A stretch of 64,000 bases of DNA from Chloracidobacterium sp. (GTDB lineage Bacteria; Acidobacteriota; Blastocatellia; Pyrinomonadales; Pyrinomonadaceae): the NCBI GenBank assembly GCA_016711345.1, contig JADJTD010000001.1, forward strand, positions 1,736,001-1,800,000, in the 5' to 3' direction. How positions within the stretch are numbered: the first letter of the stretch is position 1; each line of letters opens with the position of its first letter. The translations under genes and the position numbers were made by a program. Under the pieces are notes generated by a model. The model saw nothing but the letters and a program-made list of their open reading frames with translations, did not search any database and had not been told where the DNA came from. This document shows, one piece after another, positions 16,120 to 25,000 of the stretch.

Positions 16120-17916
16120 ATGAAAGTTAAATTTTGCGTCTCGGCAATCGTAGCTATTGCTGCGTTTGCTATTGCTATCAGTGCACAAACATCGACATTT
16201 ACTTATCAGGGCCGTCTCACCGACGGAGGCACATCGGCGAACGGCACATTCGACATGCAGTTCAAATTGTTCGATGTGGTCAGCGGCGGCCCCCAGATCG
16301 GCCCGACCATTACTAATTCAGCATTGACGGTCACACAGGGAATCTTTAAGGTTGACCTCGATTTCGGAGCGCCAGGGTTTCCGGGGGCAGACCGGTTTCT
16401 TGAGGTTTCGGTTAGGCGTAATTCGGGCGAGAGCTACACGGTACTCAGTCCGCGGCAACAAATTGCCTCATCTCCATATTCGTTGAAAACGCTTTCTGCA
16501 TCGACGGCGGACTCGCTTTCTGCTGCCTGTGTTGGTTGTGTTTCGAATTCACAGATAAACGGCCTTGACGCCGCAAAATTGACCGGAACGGTCGATGACG
16601 CAAGGCTTTCAGGCAACGTCGTTCTCGGAACGGCTCCGCAAACGCTGACCAACAAAACTATCGACAGCCCAAGCAACAGCGTGACGACCGATCGTCTAAG
16701 ATCAGCGTCGTCGACGATAAATGTAAGTTCTGCTGCTGCTCCTTCAGCGGGACAGGTGCTTACGGCGACCGGTCCGACAGCGGCGACATGGCAAACGGCA
16801 ACAACCGGCTGGTCAATTGGCGGCAATTCGCTCTCCGCAACCGGCAATTTTGGCACCACGAGCAACAATCACGTTGACTTTGTTTCCAATAACGTTGTGC
16901 GCGGGCGGCTTTCGAATCTTGGAGAGTTCTTTATCGGCACTACCAATACAACTCTTCCAGGCGATCTGATGAATGCAGTTGGCAATGCCACCTTCCCATG
17001 GGCGGTCAACGGCTATACATCCGGCAATGGCGGCGGTGTTTATGGCCAAATCACTGCCGGCACTACGAACTTCGGAGCTGTTCAGGGAGAATATAACGGA
17101 ACGGGACCAGGTTTTGGAGTGAACGGACTGTATACCGGCTCTCCTGCGGCGGGATCATCCCCGACCGGCCTTCATGGTGGCTCTTTTCCCAGCACTACTG
17201 GAAATCGAAGGATTGGCGTCCTTGGAGAATATAACACTAGCCACTTTGGTGCTGGGGTTGTGGGTATTGGCTTTGGCGGAGCGCTGCCGCCTGCAACGGA
17301 CCTGGATTATGGCGTTGTCGGATGGGTAGCCAACAACGGAAACTACTCCGGCTATTTTAACGGTAACCACGTCATCGCCAACGGCACAAAATCCGCTTCG
17401 GTCGGAACCAGCCGCGGCAATCAGTTGCTATACGCGACCGAATCGCCCGAGGTTTGGTTCGAGGATATAGGCAGCGGAAAACTGATCAACGGCGAAGCTG
17501 TGATCACGTTGGAAAAACTGTTCCTCGAAACTGTGCTGATCGACGATAAACATCCGATGCATGTTTTTATCCAGATGGAGGATGATTCACAGGAGGTTTT
17601 TGTCAAGAAAGGAACGACGAGCTTTACCGTGAAAGAAAGGAACAACGGCACATCGAATGCTTCATTCTCATATCGCATCATTGCAAAGCGTCTGAATTTT
17701 CAGGACCATCGTTTCGGAAACGACCCGGTTTGGGGAGCGGGAGATACTCGCAGGTATTCTCAGTACGCTACGCCTCCGCCCGTAGATTATGAGAAAAACG
17801 TGCAGTTTCAGGCCGACCAGAAACGCAACTGGAAGCCCGGGCCGATGCCTGAGGGCTTCAAGCCCGTGCAGGAAGCAAAGGATTCGCAGCCTGCGACCCG
17901 TAACGTTAATCGGTAG
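16120..17916 (+). CDS. secreted beta-rich repeat protein
   Basis: A 598-residue exported protein of unknown function. A signal peptide (about 1-22, ending AISAQ) leads to a first domain opening TFTYQGRLTDGGTSANGTFD (about 26-125), a form seen in many large secreted proteins of Acidobacteria and Planctomycetes. A low-complexity region of Ser/Thr/Gly/Asn repeats follows (about 140-270), then glycine-rich turns resembling tail-fibre or beta-solenoid segments (GNGGGVYGQITAGT, AGVVGIGFGGALPP). The C-terminus (about 425-598) is more globular. A strong GGAGGAG lies 7 bases before the ATG. It opens the secretion island but lacks the cohesin/dockerin module of the next three exported proteins. Confidence 0.75.
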   Translation: MKVKFCVSAIVAIAAFAIAISAQTSTFTYQGRLTDGGTSANGTFDMQFKLFDVVSGGPQIGPTITNSALTVTQGIFKVDLDFGAPGFPGADRFLEVSVRRNSGESYTVLSPRQQIASSPYSLKTLSASTADSLSAACVGCVSNSQINGLDAAKLTGTVDDARLSGNVVLGTAPQTLTNKTIDSPSNSVTTDRLRSASSTINVSSAAAPSAGQVLTATGPTAATWQTATTGWSIGGNSLSATGNFGTTSNNHVDFVSNNVVRGRLSNLGEFFIGTTNTTLPGDLMNAVGNATFPWAVNGYTSGNGGGVYGQITAGTTNFGAVQGEYNGTGPGFGVNGLYTGSPAAGSSPTGLHGGSFPSTTGNRRIGVLGEYNTSHFGAGVVGIGFGGALPPATDLDYGVVGWVANNGNYSGYFNGNHVIANGTKSASVGTSRGNQLLYATESPEVWFEDIGSGKLINGEAVITLEKLFLETVLIDDKHPMHVFIQMEDDSQEVFVKKGTTSFTVKERNNGTSNASFSYRIIAKRLNFQDHRFGNDPVWGAGDTRRYSQYATPPPVDYEKNVQFQADQKRNWKPGPMPEGFKPVQEAKDSQPATRNVNR

Positions 17917-17920
17917 GAAT

Positions 17921-17956
17921 ATGGGAACGAATCGGCTACGGCCTGTCGTTCCCCAT
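17921..17956 (+). terminator. possible terminator hairpin
   Basis: ATGGGAACGA and TCGTTCCCCAT pair with one bulged C, right after the stop at 17916. There is no T-run after the stem, so intrinsic termination would be weak. It may protect the 3' end instead. Confidence 0.35.
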
Positions 17957-18076
17957 AAATTTCAACACGGCCTGCGCGAATATAACCGGTCGCATGAAAA
18001 AGATTGCTTTCACAGATGCGAAAAATGTGCTATAAAGAGAAATCTAATCAAGTCCATTAGAAATTTAAGGTGAAAC

Positions 18077-19246
18077 ATGAGAACTCAAAAGTTTAGATCG
18101 ATCACTGGAGCGGCGGTCATTTTTTTAATGGTTGCTATTGTATCGGCACAGTCCGGTGGAACCTTTAACATAACAAAGTCGGTTACCGGCGGTGGCGGTG
18201 GCCAATCGACTGGCGGCACCTTTACTGTGGACGGCACCATCGGACAGCCTTTGGCTGGTACGACATCGGGCGGCGGCACATTTATAGTTGAAAGTGGCTT
18301 TTGGACAAGCTCGCCACTGTCATTGAGCGGCACTGTTACCTATGGCAACGCGGCTTCGCCGCCGCGTTTTATTTCTAACGTGACACTCACAGGCGCGGGT
18401 TCGCCGGGCGTTGCAACTACCAGTAATTTCCCCGACGGAACATATTTTCTTAGCGGATTTGGGTCTGGTGCTTATACCGTCACACCTACTAAAGTCGGTG
18501 GTGTAAACGGCATAGCTTCCCTTGATGCCGCGCGGATCTCGCAGCATGTGGCTGGGCCGCCAAATCCGCAATTAAATGCTACGCAGTTGATAGTCGCAGA
18601 TGTAAGCGGAAACACAACCGTATCCTCGTTTGACGCTGCTATGATTGCCAAATTCGTTGCGGGGCCTCCATATGCACCGCCGGGAATAGGATCGACCGGG
18701 ACTTGGAGATTTACACCGACCAACAGGGCTTATGCGTCAATAGCCGGCAGTGTAGCAGGCGAAGATTACGTCGGCCTTTTGATGGGCGAAGTCTCCGGAA
18801 ACTGGAACAATACAGGCGCCCGTTCTCCGGAATCCGAAGGGCCTGAGCGTGCTGTCACCGTCAAATTGGCTAATGTTGTTACCGCTGCCTCACACGATGT
18901 TATCGTGCCTATCAATATCGAAGGTGCTGTAAACAAAGGCCTTATCTCGTACGAGTTAGAGCTGCGATATGACCCTACAGTAATACAGCCTCAAGCCGAA
19001 TCTGTCAGTCTGGCCGGCACAGAAAGCCGCAATCTTTTGGCGGTGACCAACGCGATACAGCCTGGAATTCTGCGTGTCGTTGTTTACGGTCCGAAACCGA
19101 TCGCCGCAGACGGCGTGCTTTTGAACCTGAAATTTACCGCTGTCGGTGAAAAAGGCTCGACATCACCATTGACGCTTGAGCGGATCGTTTTTAACGAAGG
19201 CGAAAATCGCGTTAACACGGTAAGCGGAAAGGTCGAATTTTTCTAA
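18077..19246 (+). CDS. secreted dockerin-like/cohesin-like protein
   Basis: A 389-residue exported protein. Signal peptide about 1-25 (FLMVAIVSAQ); glycine-rich N-terminal region (about 26-75) with QPLAGTTSGGGTF; carboxypeptidase-regulatory-like sandwich (about 80-135, SGTVTYGNAASPP); dockerin-like calcium loops (ASLDAARISQH; ADVSGNTTVSSFDAAMIAKF; then GEVSGNW near 235); cohesin-like domain (about 255-389, with VPINIEGAVNKGLISYELEL and GVLLNLKFTAVGEKG). In cellulosomes, cohesins bind dockerins of partner proteins; here both sit on one chain. The same block ends the M36 peptidase and the 1446-residue protein downstream. The stop overlaps the convergent TPR gene by 4 bases. Confidence 0.8.
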   Translation: MRTQKFRSITGAAVIFLMVAIVSAQSGGTFNITKSVTGGGGGQSTGGTFTVDGTIGQPLAGTTSGGGTFIVESGFWTSSPLSLSGTVTYGNAASPPRFISNVTLTGAGSPGVATTSNFPDGTYFLSGFGSGAYTVTPTKVGGVNGIASLDAARISQHVAGPPNPQLNATQLIVADVSGNTTVSSFDAAMIAKFVAGPPYAPPGIGSTGTWRFTPTNRAYASIAGSVAGEDYVGLLMGEVSGNWNNTGARSPESEGPERAVTVKLANVVTAASHDVIVPINIEGAVNKGLISYELELRYDPTVIQPQAESVSLAGTESRNLLAVTNAIQPGILRVVVYGPKPIAADGVLLNLKFTAVGEKGSTSPLTLERIVFNEGENRVNTVSGKVEFF

Positions 19247-20103
19247 CGCGGACGGTTTGAGCTTTGCGCTGGTTTTTTCACCTCATCCTTTTGGGGTTTG
19301 GTGTTGCCATCAGAAGGCTTTTGGTTGCTGTTTGAATTCGGCTTGGAATTTGCATTAGCATTTGCGGTCGTGTTTGCACTCGTATTCGCAGACGAACTGT
19401 TTGTATTCTTCGGTGGCACATAGTCCAAACGCTGTCTACCGGCCTCAGCATCCTCAAGAAGATCTATAGCTCGTGAGTTGGATTCGTCGAGGGCCACAGC
19501 TTTTTTCAACGGGTCTATTGCTTCGCGATATTTCGCAAGCTTGATAAGCACCGCTCCCAGTTCTGTTTGATATTCGGTGTCTTCTGGCTTGAGTTCTACC
19601 GCCTCACGAAATGCCTCTTCTGCTTCTTCGTCCTTATTCAATTTTGCGTATGTGCGGCCAAGATTAAACTGTGCGGCATCGTCATTCGGATTTGCCTTGA
19701 GCCATTTTTTGTAGGTTTCGACCGCTTTTTCAAACGCCTTTTCTGAGTTCGTCTTCTTCACGCCTTCTTTGGAATTGCTAGCCGGCGCGGAATACTCACC
19801 CGATCGCTCCAATTGCATCTCAAGCAAAGCATACGCAATGCCGAGCTGAAACCATCCTTCTGCAAGTTCGGGATTGATCTTTACAGCCTGTCGAAAGGCT
19901 TCGATCGCCAATTCCGTTTGATTTTCGTCCAGCAACCGGGTACCTTCCGCCAGAGCGACGTTAGCATCGGTAATGTTGGCAAACGACGATTCGGCCGCGA
20001 CATTAGCGTTGACTTCGCTATTAGAATTTGTTGCGTTTCTATTGCATGACGAACAACCGCTCATCATCGACACGAACATCACAAATAAAGCTAACCGTTT
20101 CAT
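19243..20103 (-). CDS. TPR lipoprotein
   Basis: A 286-residue lipoprotein with tetratricopeptide repeats for protein-protein contacts at the membrane. The N-terminus MKRLALFVMFVSMMSGCSSC has a clear lipobox (SGC). TPRs follow (about 45-225; for example AIEAFRQAVKINPELAEGWF, AAQFNLGRTYAKLNKDEEAE, AIDPLKKAVALDESNSRAID). The tail is low-complexity Asn/Ser/Lys. I chose the ATG at 20103, 5 bases after the HIT gene stop, because a longer frame upstream would overlap that gene and bury the signal peptide. It is in an operon with the HIT hydrolase and murA. Confidence 0.85.
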   Translation of the reverse strand: MKRLALFVMFVSMMSGCSSCNRNATNSNSEVNANVAAESSFANITDANVALAEGTRLLDENQTELAIEAFRQAVKINPELAEGWFQLGIAYALLEMQLERSGEYSAPASNSKEGVKKTNSEKAFEKAVETYKKWLKANPNDDAAQFNLGRTYAKLNKDEEAEEAFREAVELKPEDTEYQTELGAVLIKLAKYREAIDPLKKAVALDESNSRAIDLLEDAEAGRQRLDYVPPKNTNSSSANTSANTTANANANSKPNSNSNQKPSDGNTKPQKDEVKKPAQSSNRPR

Positions 20104-20107
20104 AAGA

Positions 20108-20452
20108 TCATCCAGGCGGGAAAACAAAAGGCCGCCCCGCAAGCAGATGCACATGAAGATGAAATACCGTCTGCCCGCCGTCTGCATTTGTGTTGATAAC
20201 GACACGATATCCGTTGTCCGCAAAACCTTTTTCGCGAGCAATATCTGCCGCAGTATGCAGCAAATGGCCAAGCATTTTCTTTTGATCGTCGCCGGCCTTA
20301 TCAAGCGAATCCAAATGCTCGCGCGGAATGATTAAAATATGCGTCGGAGCTTGCGGACTGAGGTCGTCGAACGCAACACAAACATCGTCCTCATAAACCT
20401 GAGCCGAAGGAATTTGCCCAGCAGCTATCTTGCAAAAAATACAGTCAGTCAT
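20108..20452 (-). CDS. HIT-family nucleotide hydrolase (HinT-like)
   Basis: A 114-residue histidine-triad protein. HinT-type members hydrolyse purine nucleoside phosphoramidates. The N-terminal CIFCKIAAGQIPSAQVYEDD contains the family's paired cysteines; the helix and strand ILIIPREHLDS follow. The catalytic triad FHLHVHLLAG (about 97-106) ends the core. Its start is 6 bases after the murA stop. Confidence 0.93.
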   Translation of the reverse strand: MTDCIFCKIAAGQIPSAQVYEDDVCVAFDDLSPQAPTHILIIPREHLDSLDKAGDDQKKMLGHLLHTAADIAREKGFADNGYRVVINTNADGGQTVFHLHVHLLAGRPFVFPPG

Positions 20453-20458
20453 ATGCGA

Positions 20459-21757
20459 TCAAGCCTTTTCCTCGGCGGCAATGGCGATGCCGGATGTGAT
20501 TCGCTCGATGTCAGCGCCTAGCGATCGGAATCGGCGGACGATCGTTTCGTAGCCGCGGTCGATGTGGTAAACACGGTCAATTAGGGTTTCGCCGTCGGCA
20601 CACAACGCTGCCAAAACTAATGATGCCGAGGCACGAAGGTCGGAGGCGATTATCTTAGCTCCCATTAACTTAGCAGGTCCGCGAACGACAGCGGTATTGC
20701 CGGAAATATTGATGTCAGCACCCATTCGGATCAGTTCCGAGGCATGCATGAAACGATTTTCGAAGATGGTTTCGATAATTGTCGATTCACCCTCGGCTTG
20801 CGTCATAAGGGCCATATACTGAGCCTGCATATCGGTCGGAAAATCAGGATGCGGCTCGGTCGTGACATCCTTTGCCTTCAAGCCGCCGGACGAACGCCTT
20901 ACCATCAAAGTGCTTGAGTTCAATTCCTCGATCTCGACACCTGCCTTGCGCAATTTGTCGATGACGGCAACGATGTGGTCTGGACGACAGCTTTTTATTT
21001 CGAGCTCGCCGTTTGTCATGGCTGCCGCGACAATAAACGTGCCTGTTTCAATACGGTCGGGAATGATCGTGTGCTCGGCGCTGCCAAGTGCCTCGACGCC
21101 CTCAATTTCAATGATCGACGTGCCTGCTCCTTTGATACGCGCGCCCATTTTGTTCAGCAGATCGGCTAGGTCTTCGATCTCAGGTTCCCGCGCCGCGTTT
21201 TTTATCACGGTTTTGCCCGATGCGAGAGCGGCAGCCATCATTACGTTTTCGGTTCCGGTGACCGTAACCTTTTCAAAGTCGATTGTATTGCCTACCAAGC
21301 GGCCTTTTGGTGCTCGAGCGACAACGTCGCCCGACTCAAGTGAAACGGTTGCTCCGAGCTGTTCAAATGCCCTTAAATGAAGGTCGATGGGCCGCGTTCC
21401 GATGGCGCAGCCGCCTGGCAAACTCACTTTTGCCTGTCCAAATCGCGCCAGTAGCGGCCCAAGAGCCAAAACACTCGCACGCATTGTTTTGACGAGTTCA
21501 TAAGGGGCTTCGAAAAGCTGGATGTTACGGGCCGTTACCTTATGCGTACGCAATTCGGGCGTCAGAACGGTCGCACCGAGATCTTCGAGCAGGCGCCGTT
21601 GCGTGATTAGATCTTTTACATACGGCACGTTGTGAAGGGTCACTGTTTCCGGCGTCAGAAGAGTCGCCGCAAGACACGGAAGTGCCGAATTCTTTGCGCC
21701 AACGACCTCGATCTTTCCTTTTAGCGGATTGCCGCCGCGAACCAAAAATTTATCCAT
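20459..21757 (-). CDS. murA: UDP-N-acetylglucosamine 1-carboxyvinyltransferase
   Basis: First committed step of peptidoglycan synthesis: adds enolpyruvate from PEP to UDP-GlcNAc. 432 residues from the ATG at 21757; an in-frame TTG at 21781 would add 8 residues, but homologues begin MDKFLVRGG as here. The fosfomycin-target cysteine is present at about position 117 (LPGGCAIGTRP). Also seen: GAKNSALPC (about 20-28) and HPDFPTDMQAQYMALM (near 305). It heads a minus-strand operon with the HIT hydrolase and TPR lipoprotein. Confidence 0.96.
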   Translation of the reverse strand: MDKFLVRGGNPLKGKIEVVGAKNSALPCLAATLLTPETVTLHNVPYVKDLITQRRLLEDLGATVLTPELRTHKVTARNIQLFEAPYELVKTMRASVLALGPLLARFGQAKVSLPGGCAIGTRPIDLHLRAFEQLGATVSLESGDVVARAPKGRLVGNTIDFEKVTVTGTENVMMAAALASGKTVIKNAAREPEIEDLADLLNKMGARIKGAGTSIIEIEGVEALGSAEHTIIPDRIETGTFIVAAAMTNGELEIKSCRPDHIVAVIDKLRKAGVEIEELNSSTLMVRRSSGGLKAKDVTTEPHPDFPTDMQAQYMALMTQAEGESTIIETIFENRFMHASELIRMGADINISGNTAVVRGPAKLMGAKIIASDLRASASLVLAALCADGETLIDRVYHIDRGYETIVRRFRSLGADIERITSGIAIAAEEKA

Positions 21758-22046
21758 ATAAGCCGCAACACCATGCCGCAAAAGGCCGAGGCGTTCGATT
21801 TCCTTTATACTATCGTAAAGAAAATCTTATCATACGCCGCGAATTCTAGGATAGTGTTAACCCTCTCAATCCGAACACATCATTCAGAATATTCTTGAAT
21901 AATTTCCCTCGTGAGAGTATTCTTACCTGTAATCAACGCTACAGGTCTTACAGATCAAGCTTTTTGCCGCACAAAATAGGAACGTGAAGACGCGGTTAGG
22001 ATTTTTTTTCACGTACGCCACACTGCTGAATTAAGGGGATAAATAC
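21758..22046. promoter_or_regulatory. divergent intergenic region murA / M36 peptidase
   Basis: About 290 bases between the two divergent starts. An imperfect palindrome, ATTCAGAATATTCTTGAAT, lies near 21890-21908. The peptidase has a good ribosome-binding site (AAGGGGAT, 6 bases before its ATG). I cannot place promoters firmly. Confidence 0.4.
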
Positions 22047-25000
22047 ATGGCCAGTCTTTTTATGTTCGAATCGCGTCGCAGAGCGCTGTTTTGCCTCTGT
22101 GTTTTAGGTGTTTTCACCGCTGTTTTTGCTTTACCCTTTCAGATGCGGTCCAATGCTGCGAAAGGTTTTGCCCAGAGAACCGAAAGCCATGAAGCAGATC
22201 TACCTAATTACGACATTCGTGTTGATAAGAGCAAGATCAATAAGATTGCGGAGTTTCGGAATGTTTCAGGTAAAAGTGCTTCGGAAGTGGCAGATGCAAG
22301 AGAGGCATTTGTCCGTGGAGAAGAAGCTCTAAAACAGCGTGTGCCGACACTCAAGATCGAATACAACGAAGATATTCGCATCCCCGAAGTTATTGCTCCT
22401 GATGTAAAACAAGGCCGCGCGTTCCTAACCGGCCCGACGACGCCTGCTCGGACTAGCCATGCAAACGTCCTTATAAATTTCCTAAAACAGAACACAGAGC
22501 TTGTCGGAACAAACGCAAACCAGATAGACGGACTAAAGGTCTTTTCTGATTACACTAATCCCGACGGCAATCTTTCTTTTGTAGAACTTAATCAGGAGAT
22601 CAACGGCGTTCCTGTATTTCGAGGCGAGGTCAAAGCAGGCTTTACGAGGCGCGGTGAGATGATACGTGTGATCAATAATCTTGCTCCCTCCCTTGATTAC
22701 AATTCACTATCAACTGATTTCAATGATCCACTAGCTGCAGTCAGAGCCGCTGCAGCATTGATCAACAATGACACATCGAAACTAAACCTGCGAGTAAACT
22801 CAAAGGAATCGACCGATATTAAGACAGTTTTCGGCACCGGCGATTCGGCGCCTACGGCTGAGAAGATGTATTTCCCGACCGAGCCCGGCGTTGCGATTCC
22901 GGCTTGGCGAGTGCTGATATGGCAGCCGGTCAATGCGTATTATGTGATCGTCGACGCGGCAACGGGAACGATGCTGTGGCGAAAGAATATCACGCAAGAT
23001 CAGACACAGTCGGCGACATACAGTGTTTATGCCAACCCGAATGCGATGATCAATGTCGCTGATAACCCATTCCCTTTGACGCCCGGCCCAACATCGCCAA
23101 ATGGCAGCCAGGGAGCTGCGATAGGCCGCACCTCAATTACCAGGATCGGTAACGAAGCCCCTTATACATTCAACAATCTCGGTTGGATCACAGATGGCCT
23201 CAACAAGACTGATGGCAATGCGATACAGGCCGGTCTCGACCGTGACGGAACTGACGGCGTCGATACGAACAGCGAAGCAGCAGGCACTAGCCGAACATTC
23301 AATTTTTCATACAACCCCTTAAACCCGAATACCAATACCGGTGATGCACCGATCCCGGCAACACAAACTTATCCAGGCAGTGCCTTTCAGCAAGGTACGG
23401 TCACGCAGTTGTTTTATATTTCCAACTGGTACCACGACGAGCTTTACCGCCTCGGTTTTACTGAGCAGGCACGCAATTTCCAGAACGACAATTTTGGTCG
23501 TGGCGGAGTTGGCAATGACCGCGTTAGAGGCGAAGGCCAGGATTCTTCGGGAACGAACAATGCAAATTTTTCAACTCCGGCAGACGGTGGACGCGGTCGT
23601 ATGCAGATGTATATCTGGACCGGGTCGAATCCTGACATTGACGGCAACGTCGATGCGGATGTTGTAATACACGAACTTACGCACGGAACGTCGAATCGCC
23701 TTCACGGCAACGGAAGCGGCCTTTCGACAAATATGTCCAGCGGTATGGGCGAAGGTTGGGGTGATTTTTACGGACATAGCCTCTTGTCAGAACCAGGAGA
23801 CCCGATCAATGGCGTTTACACGACCGGGGGTTACGACACATATCTGGGCCAATCAGGGACATATACCAATAATTATTATTATGGAATCCGTCGTTTCCCA
23901 AAGGCCGTGATAGCTTTCACGGGCGGCCCGAATAACCGGCCGCACAATCCGCTGACCTTTGCGGATGCAGATTCCACCCAAATTAGTCTTACGGACGGTG
24001 CATATACCCGCGGGCCTTATGGGTCATCGACGGCCGATCAGGTTCACGCATTGGGCGAGATATGGAGCAGCGCTCTGTGGGAAGTCCGTGCAAAGTTTGT
24101 AACGCGACTGGGATGGGCGGATGGAAACCGAAAGGTATTACAACTAGTCACCGACGGAATGAAACTTGCGCCGATCGGGCCGACTTTTCTCTCGGAGCGC
24201 GACGCCATCCTGGCAGCAGCTCAGGCGAGTTCATTTGCACCAGAAGCCGCTATTGATGTTGCCGATGTCTGGGGCGGATTTGCACTTCGCGGCATCGGCG
24301 CAAGCGCGAGCATTCAGGTAAACGGCAGTAGCGGAACAACCCGCGTCACAGAGGCGTTTGACCTTCCGAATCTTTATCAAACACCAAATCTGACCATCTC
24401 GGATGCAAGCGGTGATAATGATGGTTTTCCTGAACCCGGCGAGCTACTATCCTTAGCAATTCCATTGACTAATTCAACAGGATCGAATGCGGCAAGCGTT
24501 ACACTTCAAATAGTAGGCGGTGGCTCTGCAAATTACGGAACGATTGTCACCGGCGCGACCGTTAGCCAGCAAGTAAGCTATTCCGTTCCGCCAGGCACAG
24601 TTTGCGGTAGCACTATCACCTTGACGCTCAATGTAAACAGTAGCCTCGGTGCAACAAGCTTTACGCGAACCTTCTCAGTCGGCCAGCCCACTGTTACGTT
24701 GACTGAAAATTTCGATGGAGTTACCGCACCGGCATTTCCGGCAGGTTGGGCGGCTGCGGTTGTTCAGAGCGGAATCAATTTTGTCACTTCAAACACGACG
24801 CCTGATACAGCACCGAATGTAGCTTTCGCACTTGATCCAACTACGGTCGGCGGCGGTACAGATCTTACATCTCCTTCGATTGCGATCAACTCGGCGGCGG
24901 CAACCGTAACTTTTCGCAATAATTATGATACAGAGCCCGGTTGGGATGGCGGTGTCCTTGAGATCAGCATCGGTGCCGGTGCTTTTCAGGATGTGATAAC